From assembly GCA_015179125.1 (NCBI GenBank), contig WHVA01000015.1:1-64000 (forward strand): DNA of 64,000 bases, in the 5' to 3' direction. How positions within the stretch are numbered: position 1 is the stretch's first letter; every line of letters starts with the position of its first letter. This stretch comes from Gautieria morchelliformis. Its lineage: Eukaryota > Basidiomycota > Agaricomycetes > Gomphales > Gomphaceae. Shown here in pieces: positions 10,067-21,775 of the stretch. The translations under genes were made by a program, and so were the position numbers. A model generated the notes under the pieces. It was not told the DNA's origin. It ran no database searches and saw only the letters and a program-made list of their open reading frames with translations.

Positions 10067-12930
10067 TATTTCGTATACGAAATGTTCATTCCACTCTTGC
10101 CATTCAAAGGGTAATGCATCCATAGCTGGGAGTAAACGTGGCCGTTCAATACGAGGTTCATAATAAGGATCATGCTCGTAATCTACATTTGGCAGATGAT
10201 GGTAACTAATAGATTCAAAATAAGCAAAAAAACGACGTTCGAAATCGCTATCTGTTCTAAGTCTTTTGTGTAACTCAGATGGATTAATACCACCTAATAA
10301 CCAAATCAAAAAATGACCGTGAAAGTTAGCACGTTCTGTTAATTCTACGGTTCCAGACCATGCTTGTAAATGTCCAAGAATACCACCCGCTGTACAACTA
10401 GTATTACTTTTATAATCCCATCCAAATAAATGTTCAAAAATCGTCCGCATAGAAAAAGTAAAAAAATCTGATGCAGCAACAGGGTCTTTCGCCAATATAA
10501 GAGCACATTCACCTGTAGAAACCAAAGTAGGATACTGAGCTGTCAAATCAACATTAATATCTCCATACATTAACTGAAAGATAGGACTATGAGCTGCAGA
10601 AGGATTTAGTGTTAGATAAATATGTGGCATCCCAAACAGTCCAAAATAGCTGCGGATACAACTGCGGGCATATAATTTTGAACTTTCAGAACCAGGAATA
10701 TGGGCTGAAATCATATTTACATGACGTAACAAATCCAGACCGACACGATCACTGTCTGATAAACCTTCTGAATCCTTTTCATGCTCTAAATGAGTAGCCA
10801 AACTTTCAAGCTGTTGAGATGTTAGACTACAAAACCTCTCGGCTATTTTACCAAAGTTCTCATGCCGGACAGTGAATGATGGATGCAAGTGACTCAAGCG
10901 TGTTTGATATATATTTAACACTACAAAAATAAAAAAATTATGATATCGGAACAGATGATCATCCAAATCGAGGTAATATTCTGCCTGGGGGCGAAAGCCG
11001 ACAGGACTAACACATGAGTCATCTTCGAAACCACCAAGACCAAGGGGATATAAAGTAGGGAAGATTCCAGGCAATAAAGCAGGATTGTTATATTCATTGA
11101 GGGCATCACCATGAGCAATGACAAGATCAGGGACAGACATATCACATGGAATTAAGTTACGCAGTGCCGCTGCCACAAATGAACGTGCAGGCATACGAGA
11201 ATTTTCTGGATCCGATAAACCCATCGTTTCAAGCATAAAATCCATCTGTCCAACATCATGTGAAGAACCACCTGCTGGATGAGAAGTAAATCCCGCTGTT
11301 TCTTCTTCAAAAACCTCATTGGGATGACCGTCATGATCATACACAACTCTTTCTTCAATACCTGGCAAATTATCATTTTCAGGATACTCCTCTAAATTAG
11401 AAAGAGACAATGGCATATCATAATACAGTTTGTTATTCTTTTTCAAAAACATCAAAAAACTCCAAACTTTGTGTTTTCACACATGAAAGAACATGCCAAG
11501 TTTATGAGGATCAAACTTTTGACGACCAACAAAAACCACCGATAAGACGGCATTTATATCACCAATGGTACGAGGCAATGAATTTCCTGTAGAAATAACA
11601 TTCATCTCACGCGCACAGGTATTACCATGATACACAAATGGATCTTTCCCATCGGAAGATTCATACAAATGAGTAACATGAGCAGTAGTTCGATAAATAG
11701 CACAACACATTTCCTCAATCCAAGTCAGGTCTTGAAGTTCAAGAGGTAACTGACCACGGTAAAAGTTGTCAGCCAATGCAAATCGTGGCATTTTTGCCCG
11801 TCCCAGAGCATTGTAACAATCAGCACATAAGTTAATCACTGTAGATTGGTCACTGTCATGAAAAGATACCGCTGCCTTCCATAGTAGTAAGCCGTTCAAT
11901 ACAGGTGAACTGTAAGAGACATCTACATGATTGGTCCGATTAAAATACTCGATCAAAAAAGGATCTGAAGCACGAAGGATGGACAAATTGTGAGGCAACT
12001 GCCCATAAGGATGCACAGTTATTGAATAAATTCGCTGGCTTCCACGAGCACGTGCACAGGAAGCACAAGAAGATGGTAAGACATACCAGGTCTCATTCCT
12101 ATATGTCCTCAAGCAATCTTCAATAACCGAGGCAGAAACAGTCTGTGGCCAAGATGCTATGACTGCCAACTTTTCATCAAAAGCTTCTCTCTGTACACCA
12201 TCGCGAATTTGAGTACGTAACTCTTTTTGAATCTGTCCGTGATATGATCGGTGACTATCGTGAGTCATGACATGAGTCACATCAACACCATATTCATGAC
12301 GCAAAATACAATCAATTACTACTTTTCGTTGTAACGGAAAATGTGTCTGAAAAGGTTCATAACACATTAGTACCTGCACCAGAGAAGAGTGATCATATTG
12401 CCGAAGAGCATCACAATGTTCCCGAAAAACAGTAATGAGACTGTCGACCAACGAGGCATAATTGTTAGGCCTTCTTGACACATGTAAACCTCGAAGACTC
12501 GTCTTGATAGCTGATGTATTTAACACACAAGAAGAAAAGGAAAAATTTACCGAAAACAAATCATTATATGGCAATGTTACAGAATTAACGTCTGTCCTAT
12601 GCGGAAAGTCTGTAGGAGGCTGACGCAATAGCGAAAAGATGCATTGACCATAGGTAGCTTCAAAAAGACTACCTAGCAAATAGGACTGAGGTGAACTGAC
12701 ATCACATTTAACAGCAAGAGGGCGAATAAGAGAAATCAAGTCTGCGATAGAACAATTCCCAAAATACTGACAGTGATCATAAAAAAATACGACGACAATA
12801 AGTCGCAAGTCCTCCCTTGGAAAATTAATGTAGGAACGACGAGGACGAACTTTACGCAAGCACGCGAGTAAGTCCTTCTTGATTGCCAAATCCAGAGACA
12901 GAATTCGATGATCGTTGTTAAAACACATCC
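10067..12930 (-). pseudogene. Helitron Rep protein, N-terminal part (DUF6570-type plus HUH domain), truncated
   Basis: Two stretches in one frame: 12928-11480 and 11476-10067, separated by an in-frame TGA at 11477-11479. The N-terminal stretch has the look of the DUF6570 region that precedes the Rep domain in mushroom Helitrons (FNNDHRI, SYLLGSLFEATYG, CASCARA). The second holds the Helitron-like N domain, including ALLPGIFPTLYPLGLGGFED, YLTLNPSAAHSP and the HUH motif in ERANFHGHFLIWLLGG. The sequence ends right after FVYEIKACG, so the catalytic Tyr motif and the helicase are absent. A 5' TC end and 3' hairpin were not found. The AT-richer composition contrasts with the GC-rich copia next to it. 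Confidence 0.9.
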
Positions 12931-13036
12931 ACGATGGATTACCATTGCAGCAAGTATCAACAATCGATTTTATGGACGACTTTAAATCATTTAAAAATTA
13001 TAGTTTCATCATATAAGCCAACGGTAACAGGGACGA

Positions 13037-13768
13037 TACTGTCAGGCAGCGAACAGTCATGCGACAATAGGAAGTGCTGTTGTGAAGTCACGAAGTATCA
13101 TTTGCTTAATCCACAAAAACACCATATCCGCAGCTCACACATCATACACGCGTTCACATCAGTCACCCAATCCACATCAACACGAACCCGTCTCCTCAGT
13201 ACCATTCCTACCCACAAAAGCCCACACGTTACATCATTTCGAAGGGTCATATATCAACAGTCGATGCATCAGACCACGGATGTATCCCCGAGCCCGAACG
13301 AATCTGATCCATGGAGTGGCACGACGGCTAGCCCGCCGGTCACTCATATCCATTTTCTTTTCTCCCCTTCTATATTCCATATCACTCGCTTCTGAACATA
13401 CACCATATTCCATTACTCCCATTCGTTAGAATCCACATACATTCCGCAGCTACCGGTATAACAAATCCCGTACCATCATCCGCACCTCCTCATGCCAGTC
13501 GTACACATTCGTCCTAGTTCATTCCATACATCAGTTAAAAGCACGTCGAATGTATAGTACCAGTCAGTCAAATCGTACTCACTGATTCGAAGCATTATAT
13601 CGACGCACATCATCTGTGTGTATTTTTGTCTTGTTGCATACATCTTCGTATGCAAATTGTTGTCTCTCATATCGACCTCTACTCAATTCGACTTCACTTT
13701 GAAGTTTGAATCATACATCTATTTGACTTAGTATTATTGGAAACTTTTATTCTTTTCAAGCGCAACTC
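13037..13768. repeat. Sequence related to the solo LTR at 61903-62656
   Basis: Collinear, same-orientation similarity to the 61.9-kb insert. Shared blocks include CGAGCCC-AA then GATCCATGGAG, and a near-terminal block with CGACTTCAC-GAAGT-TGAATCAT; the end reads TTTTATTCTTTTCA against CTTATTCTTTACA. It lies just upstream of the Helitron Rep frame. I find no target-site duplication around it, so whether it is a decayed LTR or Helitron 5' sequence is open. Confidence 0.5.
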
Positions 13769-15394
13769 ACGAGCGCGGGAGAGGACATTTGGGAAAGGCG
13801 TGAAGGCAGACTAAGAAAGGACGGCGTGGGAGGGTGGAGAGGGGAGGGCGTTTTCACAGCAACCCATCGTTATCCATATATAAAACTTACCCCTCTCCGT
13901 CGGAGAGACACGGGCATGGACCCTCCCCCCTCGGATGAGTCACGGCCAGCCAACAAATTCGCCGCAAGAGAAGGAATTAAACTCAGACCGTCACAAACAT
14001 CGCATGGTGAAAAGCAGCGGGAAATCAAGGACGCGGAGATAGGCGGCCACTCCTTCGCCAGGAAAGGAAAGGTAAAGTAAGGAAAGGAAGGAATAAAACG
14101 CAGAAAAGGGTGCGACAGGCCAATAGGAAACACAAAGAGCAGCAGAAGTCAGGCTGAGCCAACGAAGAAAGCTCTTTACAGAGCACGCGTGGAATGGAAT
14201 CCCTGGTAAAGAACACAGAGCTCGCCGGTTGAAAGCGAAAGTGCGGCAAACCGGCAAAGATGGCCATAGGTTAAATGATGAAACGCATCGGGAAAGTCCG
14301 CAAGGGTCGACCTCCCCCTAAGATGAGTCACAGGGCTCGGAGGGTAAACCAATAGGATAAGCCAACGAATGAAATGAAGGGGAATAGTTCCGCGTAAGTG
14401 GAGTGCCGCATATTTGCGTGTTGCAGGCCTCCCTCTCCTTCGGAGAGAGTCGGGGATTGTGTCCGCTACACGAACATGAAACATCCACCAGGACAAACGC
14501 CGCTACATGTCACGCTCAAGTATTCTATTCAGATAAATGCAGATTAATGAGATTGCAATGCTCAATGGGTTCTAATGAGTACTTCCCCACCTGGGGTTCC
14601 GCTGGCCCACGTTCGCATGGGGGTGGGCCGCGACCTGCGCGACTTGGACAACACGAGGATACAGCATGGTTTGAATTTTTGGCAAAATGGGCGGACTTTC
14701 ACAGCTCGTTGTCCGAAAGGAAAGGGTAGGATGTTGGTGACGAAGCCGTCCGACTATAAATCAAACCAATAAACCTTTAATAAGGACAATCTTAGTGCTA
14801 ACACATCGTTACACTGTGGATTGAAACCGTGGCGCTGATAGCGATTGGAGTCACAGTGCCGGCAGAAATGTAGAAGTATCGCGTACGTGGAGATTGCCGG
14901 GTTCACAAAGGAAAGAAACAGGCTTCCAGATAAATTTGTTCCCCAAGATTAATTGTACCTGAAAGCGCCGAAAATTCGGCCGAACATGGGCGATCAAAGG
15001 CAGATCCCGTTAGGTGGGTGCATGTTTGTTCGTTGCTCACTATACTGGACCAGTCCTCGAAAGAAAAACCATGGCCACACCAAATGGTACATTATTAGGG
15101 GGCACTCCCCGAAAGTATCAGTGCGTCACAGGATCATTATTTCACAGTATCAACTTGTACTTACTCACTTTCTGGAGGGAACCAAGACGATGGCTGGCAA
15201 AAGCTAATCCGGTTTACATTTAACTGTAATGGGGCCGAAATGAAAATTAGCGGGGCACATCCACAACTTGCAGCCGTGCCTCCTAGTTGTACGTTGAAAA
15301 TTGAGTAAAAGAGAGTGGACAATACGCGTGAAAAAAGAAACATTTTATGAGCAGCCAATCATTGTTTCTTACGGTAACCGATGTCAGCGGAGTT
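13769..15394. other. No gene seen
   Basis: Frames of up to about 108 codons occur on both strands, overlap one another and carry no recognised motif. A direct repeat of GGAAAGGAA-type purine tracts lies near 14065-14100. Nothing else is supportable. Confidence 0.35.
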
Positions 15395-15422
15395 TCAACA
15401 ATATATAAGAAGTCACGTGACT
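15395..15422 (+). promoter_or_regulatory. TATA box with adjacent CACGTG E-box
   Basis: TATATAAG at about 15399 is followed 12 bp later by the palindrome GTCACGTGAC, a bHLH-type E-box. A CT-rich, CACC-rich stretch and an ATG at about 15558 follow. The ATG frame closes after 16 codons, which may be a short exon or a leader. It is the best promoter candidate for the coiled-coil gene that starts downstream. Confidence 0.35.
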
Positions 15423-15606
15423 GCTCGCGTTTGTTTCTACTCCTAGCTTTAACCATCACCATCACAACGCTCCACCGTGTCAAACAAGACACACATCGAC
15501 ACGCTAGCTAGTCGAATCCTCCTACCATCTCTTACCATCAACCGCCCACCAGCTACTACGATGTATCAAATACCTGACCGAGAGAACCTCAAGTCATTGT
15601 CGGCGA

Positions 15607-15662
15607 CATAGTTTCTGGATCTCAGTCCGCGACAAATCGCGGATTGATATCCAGAAACTATG
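15607..15662. repeat. Long hairpin, 26-bp stem, 4-base loop
   Basis: Left arm CATAGTTTCTGGAT-CTCAG-TCCGCGA pairs with TCGCGGA-TTGAT-ATCCAGAAACTATG around the loop CAAA. In RNA only one pair is broken and one is G-U. It is isolated, not flanked by an obvious duplication. Confidence 0.85.
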
Positions 15663-16261
15663 CAGGGTAGACATCGATTTGTCTTGGCCAAAATGATCAT
15701 CGTCCTAGACCGTGATATTTCTTCTAGGCAACAATATCAAGGCCAACATGAGAACCAATGAGATGATAAATGCACTGTGTGACCTTGTCAAGTAAGCTTA
15801 TTATCGTGTTATCCTTGAACGAGACATTGTCTCATCCTAGTCCCAGTGGAAAGGATGTTCCTCGCCCACTTCGCGCACCGTCTGAGCGGGTAGCCTCCCA
15901 GCCTCCCCACAAGGGCCGTGTCGGCTCAGTTCAGATGTTCAAGGCGTCTGAGGTCTCCACCAACATAGCGGCTCTCCAGCCATCTGAGCCTAACGCCGAG
16001 AATCTGTTACCGATGCACCGTGTTCTGCTCGTACAACCCGCAAGAAGGCCAAGGATATTCAGGCCCGTCTTGGAAAAGGTCGACCGGTACTTGTGGGTGG
16101 CAGTGGGGCCAGGCACGTGACCAAGGTAATCACCCTTGGCACCACTGGCCGCAAGACTAACACCAACAAAGACACAGGTATTATCGATCTCATCTAACCG
16201 ACAACAATGGAATCTGACTTAGTGACGTGACTCTTCTCAGCCCGCCCTCTCTCTCCGATTA
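15663..16261 (+). other. Possible upstream exons of the coiled-coil gene
   Basis: A frame at about 15830-16120 (SPSGKDVPRPLRAPSERV onward) and the run ACTAACACCAAC-AAAGACACAG before GTATTATC look like exon and intron material. The 3' splice-like CTTCTCAG at about 16233-16240 precedes the next exon. I cannot fix the structure. Confidence 0.3.
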
Positions 16262-17656
16262 ATGGTGTTGCTGGCGGGTCACGAGATGAGCAACCCTTAC
16301 AGCTTCCTGCCCACCCCTTCCCATGCGTCCTACTCGTTATCTTTCGCGCAACTTGCTCCACTTGAGTCATGTATCATTCAGCTCGAGGACCCAAACATCG
16401 CTGCCCGCATATCCGCGATAGAGGTCGCCATGACCGATATTTCGGTGTTGAGGCTCTCTGTAGCCCAAATTCCCGTGCTTCAGAACAAGGTAAGACGTCT
16501 CGAAGCTGAATGTCAGAAATCCGAGGTGGATGTTACCCAATTGAAGGCTCGAGTGGCTGGCCTGGAAATCCAAGCGAAAGAGCTGGCGGTGGAGAATGTC
16601 AGTTTGAAGGCTCGTGTCACTGAACTGGAGACGATGCTGCATAATCGCGAGGAAGCCCGTGATCCATCTATGTCCAGCGTGATTAGTCATCCGCCCGAAG
16701 ACAACGACAGGAGTGGCCATGGAAAGGATGGCAAATGGATGCAAACACGGAAGCTGTGGGGTCTGGCGTAACTGCTCCCTGAGTTATTTCCGCTACCCCC
16801 CGGCGGCCATTACTAACTGTCATGCTTTTGCCAGAGCCAAACGCATCAATCCCTCCGAGCTTCCCAATGCCTTACCATCCAAGCCCACGGCTGGAAAACG
16901 CACATGCAGTCCTGTGGAGACCCCCGACATCAGCGTCACCGAAGATGGCCAACAACAGCATGAGGGGGCTGAGCTCGCAGCTCTCCATCGCGTGACTAGG
17001 CCCTTGAAAAAGCAGCGTCGGCTTGATCTGGACTATGAAGAGGCCGCTAAGCGACATTCAATAGTCAGTGTTGTCCTCCGTGGGAAGAATTCCAAAGTGG
17101 ATGCTGACACGGAAGCCGTTGCGGAGTCTGGCGTGGCTGCTCCGTGAGTTGTTTCCGCTACCGCCCGGCGGGCATTACTAACTGGCGTGATTTTGCCAGG
17201 GCCAAAGTTATTGGTTCCTCCGAGCTTCCCTATCCTTCCCTGTCGCAGCCTACACTCGGCAATTAGACTCGCGGTCTTCTGGATACCCCTGAGGTCAGCA
17301 TCAATGAAGATGGCACCGAGCAACAGAACGAAGGGGCTGAGCTGTCAGCTTTCCATCGTGTGACCAAACCGTTCAGAAAGTGTCGTCGTCTTGACCTTGA
17401 CCCTGAAGAGGACGCAAGGGAATTTGCTTTCCTTAGACCTGGTCCCGACGGTCCGTCGTCTACTTCTATGCCACAGCATGGGTCCAAATCGCCTCCAGAA
17501 TTTCCCACGGCTGACAGCCGAGCTCCCACGCCGCTTGCGAGAACGGCTGATACTGATGGCTACCTCCACCTGGAAGGTGACGATTTGGCAATGCCACAGG
17601 CTGGCACATCGGAACCTCCTGTCGAGGGAAACGTGTCAGCTTATATTCCACTGTAG
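16262..17656 (+). pseudogene. Coiled-coil gene with tandemly duplicated exon-intron unit
   Basis: The first frame (16262-16771) opens MVLLAGHEMSNPYSF and then forms a heptad-like coiled coil of about 100 residues (LQNKVRRLEAECQKSEVDVT, LKARVTELETML). A block containing an intron and an exon follows and is repeated once. Intron-exon unit 1 runs from about 16757 and unit 2 from about 17124; each has CCGGCGG, a CTAAC branch site, TTTTGCCAG and an exon carrying SSELP or PSELP, then basic KKQRRLDLDYEEA or RKCRRLDLDPEEDA. The 5' splice site of unit 1 reads CTGAGT where unit 2 has GTGAGT, and unit 2 has an in-frame TAG near 17264. The reading ends inside a hairpin at 17654. Function unknown; the basic RRLDLD stretch may be nuclear targeting. 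Confidence 0.5.
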
Positions 17657-17844
17657 TCGCAGTGGAATATAAGCTGACACATTTCTTATCGGTAGGTGAG
17701 CACACTGGATCCATAGATGTCAGGCTGGCACATCGGAACCTCCTGTTGAGGGAAACGTGTCAGCTTATATTCCACTGTAGTCGCAGTGGGATATAAGCTG
17801 ACACATTTCTTATCGGTAGGCGAGCGCACTGGATCCATAGATGC
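17597..17844. repeat. 124-bp tandem duplication carrying a 21-bp perfect hairpin in each unit
   Basis: Units start CAGGCTGGCACATCGGAACC at 17597 and 17721. Each contains GTGTCAGCTTATATTCCACTG, loop TAGTCG, then the exact inverse (17633-17680 and 17757-17804). In unit 2 one A of the right arm is G, turning A-U into G-U and leaving the RNA stem intact. Confidence 0.93.
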
Positions 17845-17877
17845 TTTATCTGGTCAAAACCCCAAGCACACCCACAC

Positions 17878-18200
17878 AGACAAAGGTATTATCGGTCTCA
17901 TCTACCCGACAACGATGGAATCTGACTTAGTGATGTGACTCTTCTCAGCCAGCCCTATATCTCTGATTAATGGTGTTGCTGGCGGGTCTCGAGATGAACA
18001 CTCCTTACAGCTTCCCACCCCCACCCCTTCCCATCTATCCTATTCATTACCCTCCGCGCAACTCACTGCACTTGAGTCACGCATCGTTCAGCAGAGGTCA
18101 CCATAGCCGATATTTCCGTCTTGAAGCTCTCTGTAGCCCAAATTCCTGTGCTTCAGACGAGGTAAAGCGTCTCGAAGCGAACCACACAACTTAGACCACT
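17878..18200 (+). pseudogene. Truncated second copy of the coiled-coil gene 5' part
   Basis: Collinear with about 16165-16510: GGTATTATCG-TCTCATCTA-CCGACAAC, the intron end CTTCTCAGCC, ATTAATGGTGTTGCTGGCGGGTC, then the AARISAIEVAM-type coding block with deletions. It stops after GTCTCGAAGCGA. The duplicate is frameshifted and cannot encode the protein. Confidence 0.85.
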
Positions 18201-20599
18201 GGTGGCAAGCGAGGGAGGGGTCAATGAGCCTAGAACGTAACTTTCTTGTACGGCGCGGATTTACTTAAAGGCGAGCTGCTTTGCGATTTCGTTCGGAAAC
18301 GTAATTCAGTGCGCCACGCCGGCGTTATTATTTGTCTGGATCGGCGAGCTTCGGACACTGGAGCGAGGTCTATGTCGAGGATATGGCTTCATTCTGTTTC
18401 GAATTGGTTCGGTGCAGCAGTGAAGTCTCTTATCTGCACTTCTGATATTGTTTTCTGACGTAAAGTCGAGTGTCGTGTAGTAGACTGAGACTAAGACAAA
18501 AACACTGAAATACTACAGCCTGCAGTGTTTCAGTGTTTTTGTCTTAGCCTCAGTCCTTTTTCTTGATCGTTTCTTGACCGTATCTTTGTCTGCTCTTTGG
18601 CTTTGTATCTTGACCGTTGTTGATGTACCCTCGCTGCAATGCTCAAGGCTGAGGTTGTTGGCGTGCACAGATCCAGCAAGCGCTCTTCGTGGGGAAGCAG
18701 TCAGCCCGCATTCGCCGCCAGACTACCGGACGGGGAGAGAAAGTGTCCGGACAAGGTGCTTTATGTAATCTAGCGTGCGCGGCGTGATCGGTCTATTTAT
18801 ATACACAACCCACAACCGAAGGATTGTGATCGAAGTGATCGATCGGGGACGGCATTGATACTATGCCCTGATTCACGTCAAGCGCGCAGGCCACTTCGCT
18901 GGCACGCCACGCCAGGAGGCACGCATCAGCTTATGTAGGAAGCAGAAGCCCCGAAGCTGCCAAGCCAAACCTGTCGATCGGGCAGAAGCGCACCACGCGG
19001 CGCTTGCTCCGATCTTGGAATTCAACCATTTTTCTATTCACCGGTCTCGGCAGCGCATTGCACACCGGTGAATTATGTAAGGGTCGGTATACTGAGACCT
19101 GTGCCTGAGGTGACGATGGTATACAAAGAACGTTCATGGTGCTGACCTTCCGTGACAGACATCGACAGACACCCACCATACGGGCAGGCAGGTACGCTCT
19201 GCTGACTTCTGGATCGATGCCATCACACGCTCGCGTCCCAATGCGACGGATTCTGCATCTCCTGTTGATAGGCACTACGAAGCGGTGGAGGGAATCGAAG
19301 GCAGCGGGAGAGGGACATACGAGCCGCGAGAAAGCCGTACGCGGATGCTATTGATGGGAGAAAGCAGACACTGAGCTTAGTTGTCAGGCGTAGGGCATAT
19401 GCGCTAGGGTGGTGGATGTGCGCTGGTCGAGTAGAGAAGAGAGTGCAAGTAATAGCGATGTTGAGGCGGTGGGCGTCGCAGGATAAGGAACCAAGATGCA
19501 CGCGATGGCGCTATAATGTCATACCAGTGGTCGGCGAGTGTCCGTTCACCCTGCATTACTCGAAGCGTCCAGCGCGTTGACCATAGGGACTTGCATCCGG
19601 CTCAGAACAAGGTTGCTTACCGCTTAGTTACCGCTTAGCTTGTTGGGCGTCGCTTGGCTACCGACCTAAGAGTCACTGACACTCAGTCCCCTCCATGACT
19701 TTAGCTTGTCCGCAAACCATTTCCGCCGAAGACAGCCCCTTACAAATATACCCGCATCGCGTCGATGGTCAGTCTGTCATACATGTCCGCTGTGTGACCC
19801 AAAGTGTCGCTGATCTCTGCTGTTAGACGTGCTTATTATCACGCTGAGTGAAGAATATCGTTCAAAATTTAAAAGTAAGAAATTAGCACACGCTTACAGC
19901 ACAAGTTCCAGTGGCGCGCAACGTATCGGAGGATATCGGAACTCGGAGACGTGCGTCAAGACTCACGAAGGAACGTATCGCAAAGGAACACATCTCAACC
20001 GGCCATTGCCCACACGTCACTAATTGGACGTGACAAAGGAACATCTGAATAAGACACACATCGCAAAGAGAACCCAAAGAGGGACACAAAGGAAACGCAA
20101 AAGAGACCATGGGGAGATAGAGACACAACAGGAACGCAAAGAGTAACACTAGTGAGAACGCACCCCAAGGGATGCAGCTGCTAGGCTCCTTCCTGTTCCC
20201 CTTCCTTTTTCTTGCAGCTCGCCACTCGGGCTCCAACTTAGAAATTCCCCTAGAATCTAAGGTCCTCGCACTGTCTCTCCTCGTCCTTGTCAGACCTGCT
20301 ACTTCCTCTCTGAACCGCCCAGCTGACCCAGGCACACAGTCGCTTGGAGGGGCGCCTCCGTATCAGACCGTAGGGCCAACGGTCTGGGCGACGAGAGTGG
20401 TCGCATTGGTCCCGCACCCTCGCTGCGTACCCGCCCTCTGAAACCATCCTGCTGTGGGCCCGATGTATCTGCACAGCGCTAACGCTGCGAGTTTACTTAC
20501 AGTACACAGCGAGCACTGTCCAGCAGAAACTTGAGAGTAGATAAGATGTCAGACAACAGAGCGTACCACTGACTGGGGAGAATGGCAGGCGCATAGACT
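18201..20599. other. No gene; one dispersed repeat fragment
   Basis: No supportable protein. The block at about 18700-18812 (CCCGCATTCGCCGCCA, ACCGGA, later CGGTCTATTTATATACACAAC) is related to 36125-36310, and the TATA-containing part occurs inverted at about 21930-21985 (TGTATATAAATAGACCGA). It may be a promoter-bearing terminal fragment of a repeat family. Confidence 0.45.
18487..18551. repeat. Long hairpin, 32-bp stem, almost no loop
   Basis: GAGACTAAGACAAAAACACT... pairs with ...AGTGTTTTTGTCTTAGCCTC across a single unpaired C, with 29 of 32 Watson-Crick pairs and one further G-U. Confidence 0.9.
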
Positions 20600-21775
20600 A
20601 CAATCTTAAATGTGTAGACCCTTGCCGTTTACGTAGGGTAGCTTTGTAGATCCAGACTTTACAGTAATTAGACGCGGCGTACGACGGGAAGGTAATCGCA
20701 GGCGCAGCCCTAATGCTAGACCATCGATGTAGCCAGTTGCACCCGCAACAATACACCCAGCAGCCAGGCCGAGCAGAATACTGATATTCTGCAGAAAGGA
20801 GACCCAAACAACTCCGTGAGAACGATAAGACCCCGATGCCGATAAATTCAAGAGAGCCCCATGGCAGCGGCCGCCGCGCAAGCGTGGTGGGACATTGCTG
20901 AAATCGACGAGAGAACTACCGATACCTGTGATGATTGGCGGGAACAGTCTTTTTCAGAGTTTGTGATGGAACAAAGGATAAAAACATTTATAGGATGGAA
21001 AAAACAAGAGCTGTACATGTCGTAAAAGGATCAGTTGATTAGTCGGTTTGGAAGTACCAGAGAATATCTTACCGAGAAGTTTGCCATATGTTTCAGGGGA
21101 TGGCAATGGTCACCGTCGGACAGCGTAGTGGACGAGAATATGCATTGCTATACAAAGCCTCAAAGATCTGCACAGTGACGAAAACGGTAGGATGCTAAAA
21201 GCTATTCAGAGATAGTAAAAGTATAGAATTTGCAGTAGCCAGCGTCGAGAAACTAGTGCCAACAAGTACTGGGTGTTAACCGCCAACACAAACACCAAAC
21301 CAAAATTGTTCTTACGTGATATTAGACCGTTTCCAAGATAATAAACACCGAAGAGTTTTAGACGGGACACTGGAACCAGGCTGAGGATCCCTGTAGTTGC
21401 GTTAGATGTATAACCTACAGGAGGTGGCACCCACCAGTCCCTATCAATGATGCCGAGATTAGGTACGCCGACGTTGCATCCAAACTTAGAGAGCTTGCGA
21501 AGTTGCTGGGTGATGTGATAAGACCTGCATCGGTGTTATATCTGACCCTGGTCAGTTTTCGATACACTTACCAGCAAGCATGGCGAGAGCATGTTGCGAG
21601 CATGAAGCAACTGCAAGTACCAAGGGAAACTCATCGTCTAGAGCATAAAAAGGCGGCGCCCTCCTGGTGAAAGGAAGAGTGGGAAGGCGCAGCCGGGCAT
21701 AGTCATACCCACCCCTCCCGTGCAATGCAATCAGCCCCGAAATGTTCACTCGGTCATTGAGGATCAGACAGCAAA
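20600..21775 (-). pseudogene. NCS2-type purine (xanthine/uric acid) permease remnant
   Basis: Reading right to left in several frames, the landmark segments of a fungal nucleobase-ascorbate (NCS2) transporter appear in family order. They are APPFYALDDEFPLVLAVAS with QHALAMLAG (about 21.57-21.66 kb), then SLSLDATSAYLISASLI, RLKLFGVYYLGNGLIS, ETYGKLLG (about 21.08 kb), LPWGSLEFIGIGVLSF (about 20.84 kb) and FLQNISILLGLAAGCIVAG (about 20.75 kb). GT-AG introns separate several of them, for example at the GTAAGTGTATCG site near 21571. A frame change in the final exon and the loss of everything after AAPAITF remove the substrate-binding NAT motif and the last membrane helices. Intact relatives are about 550-600 residues. 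No other family fits this motif order. Confidence 0.8.
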
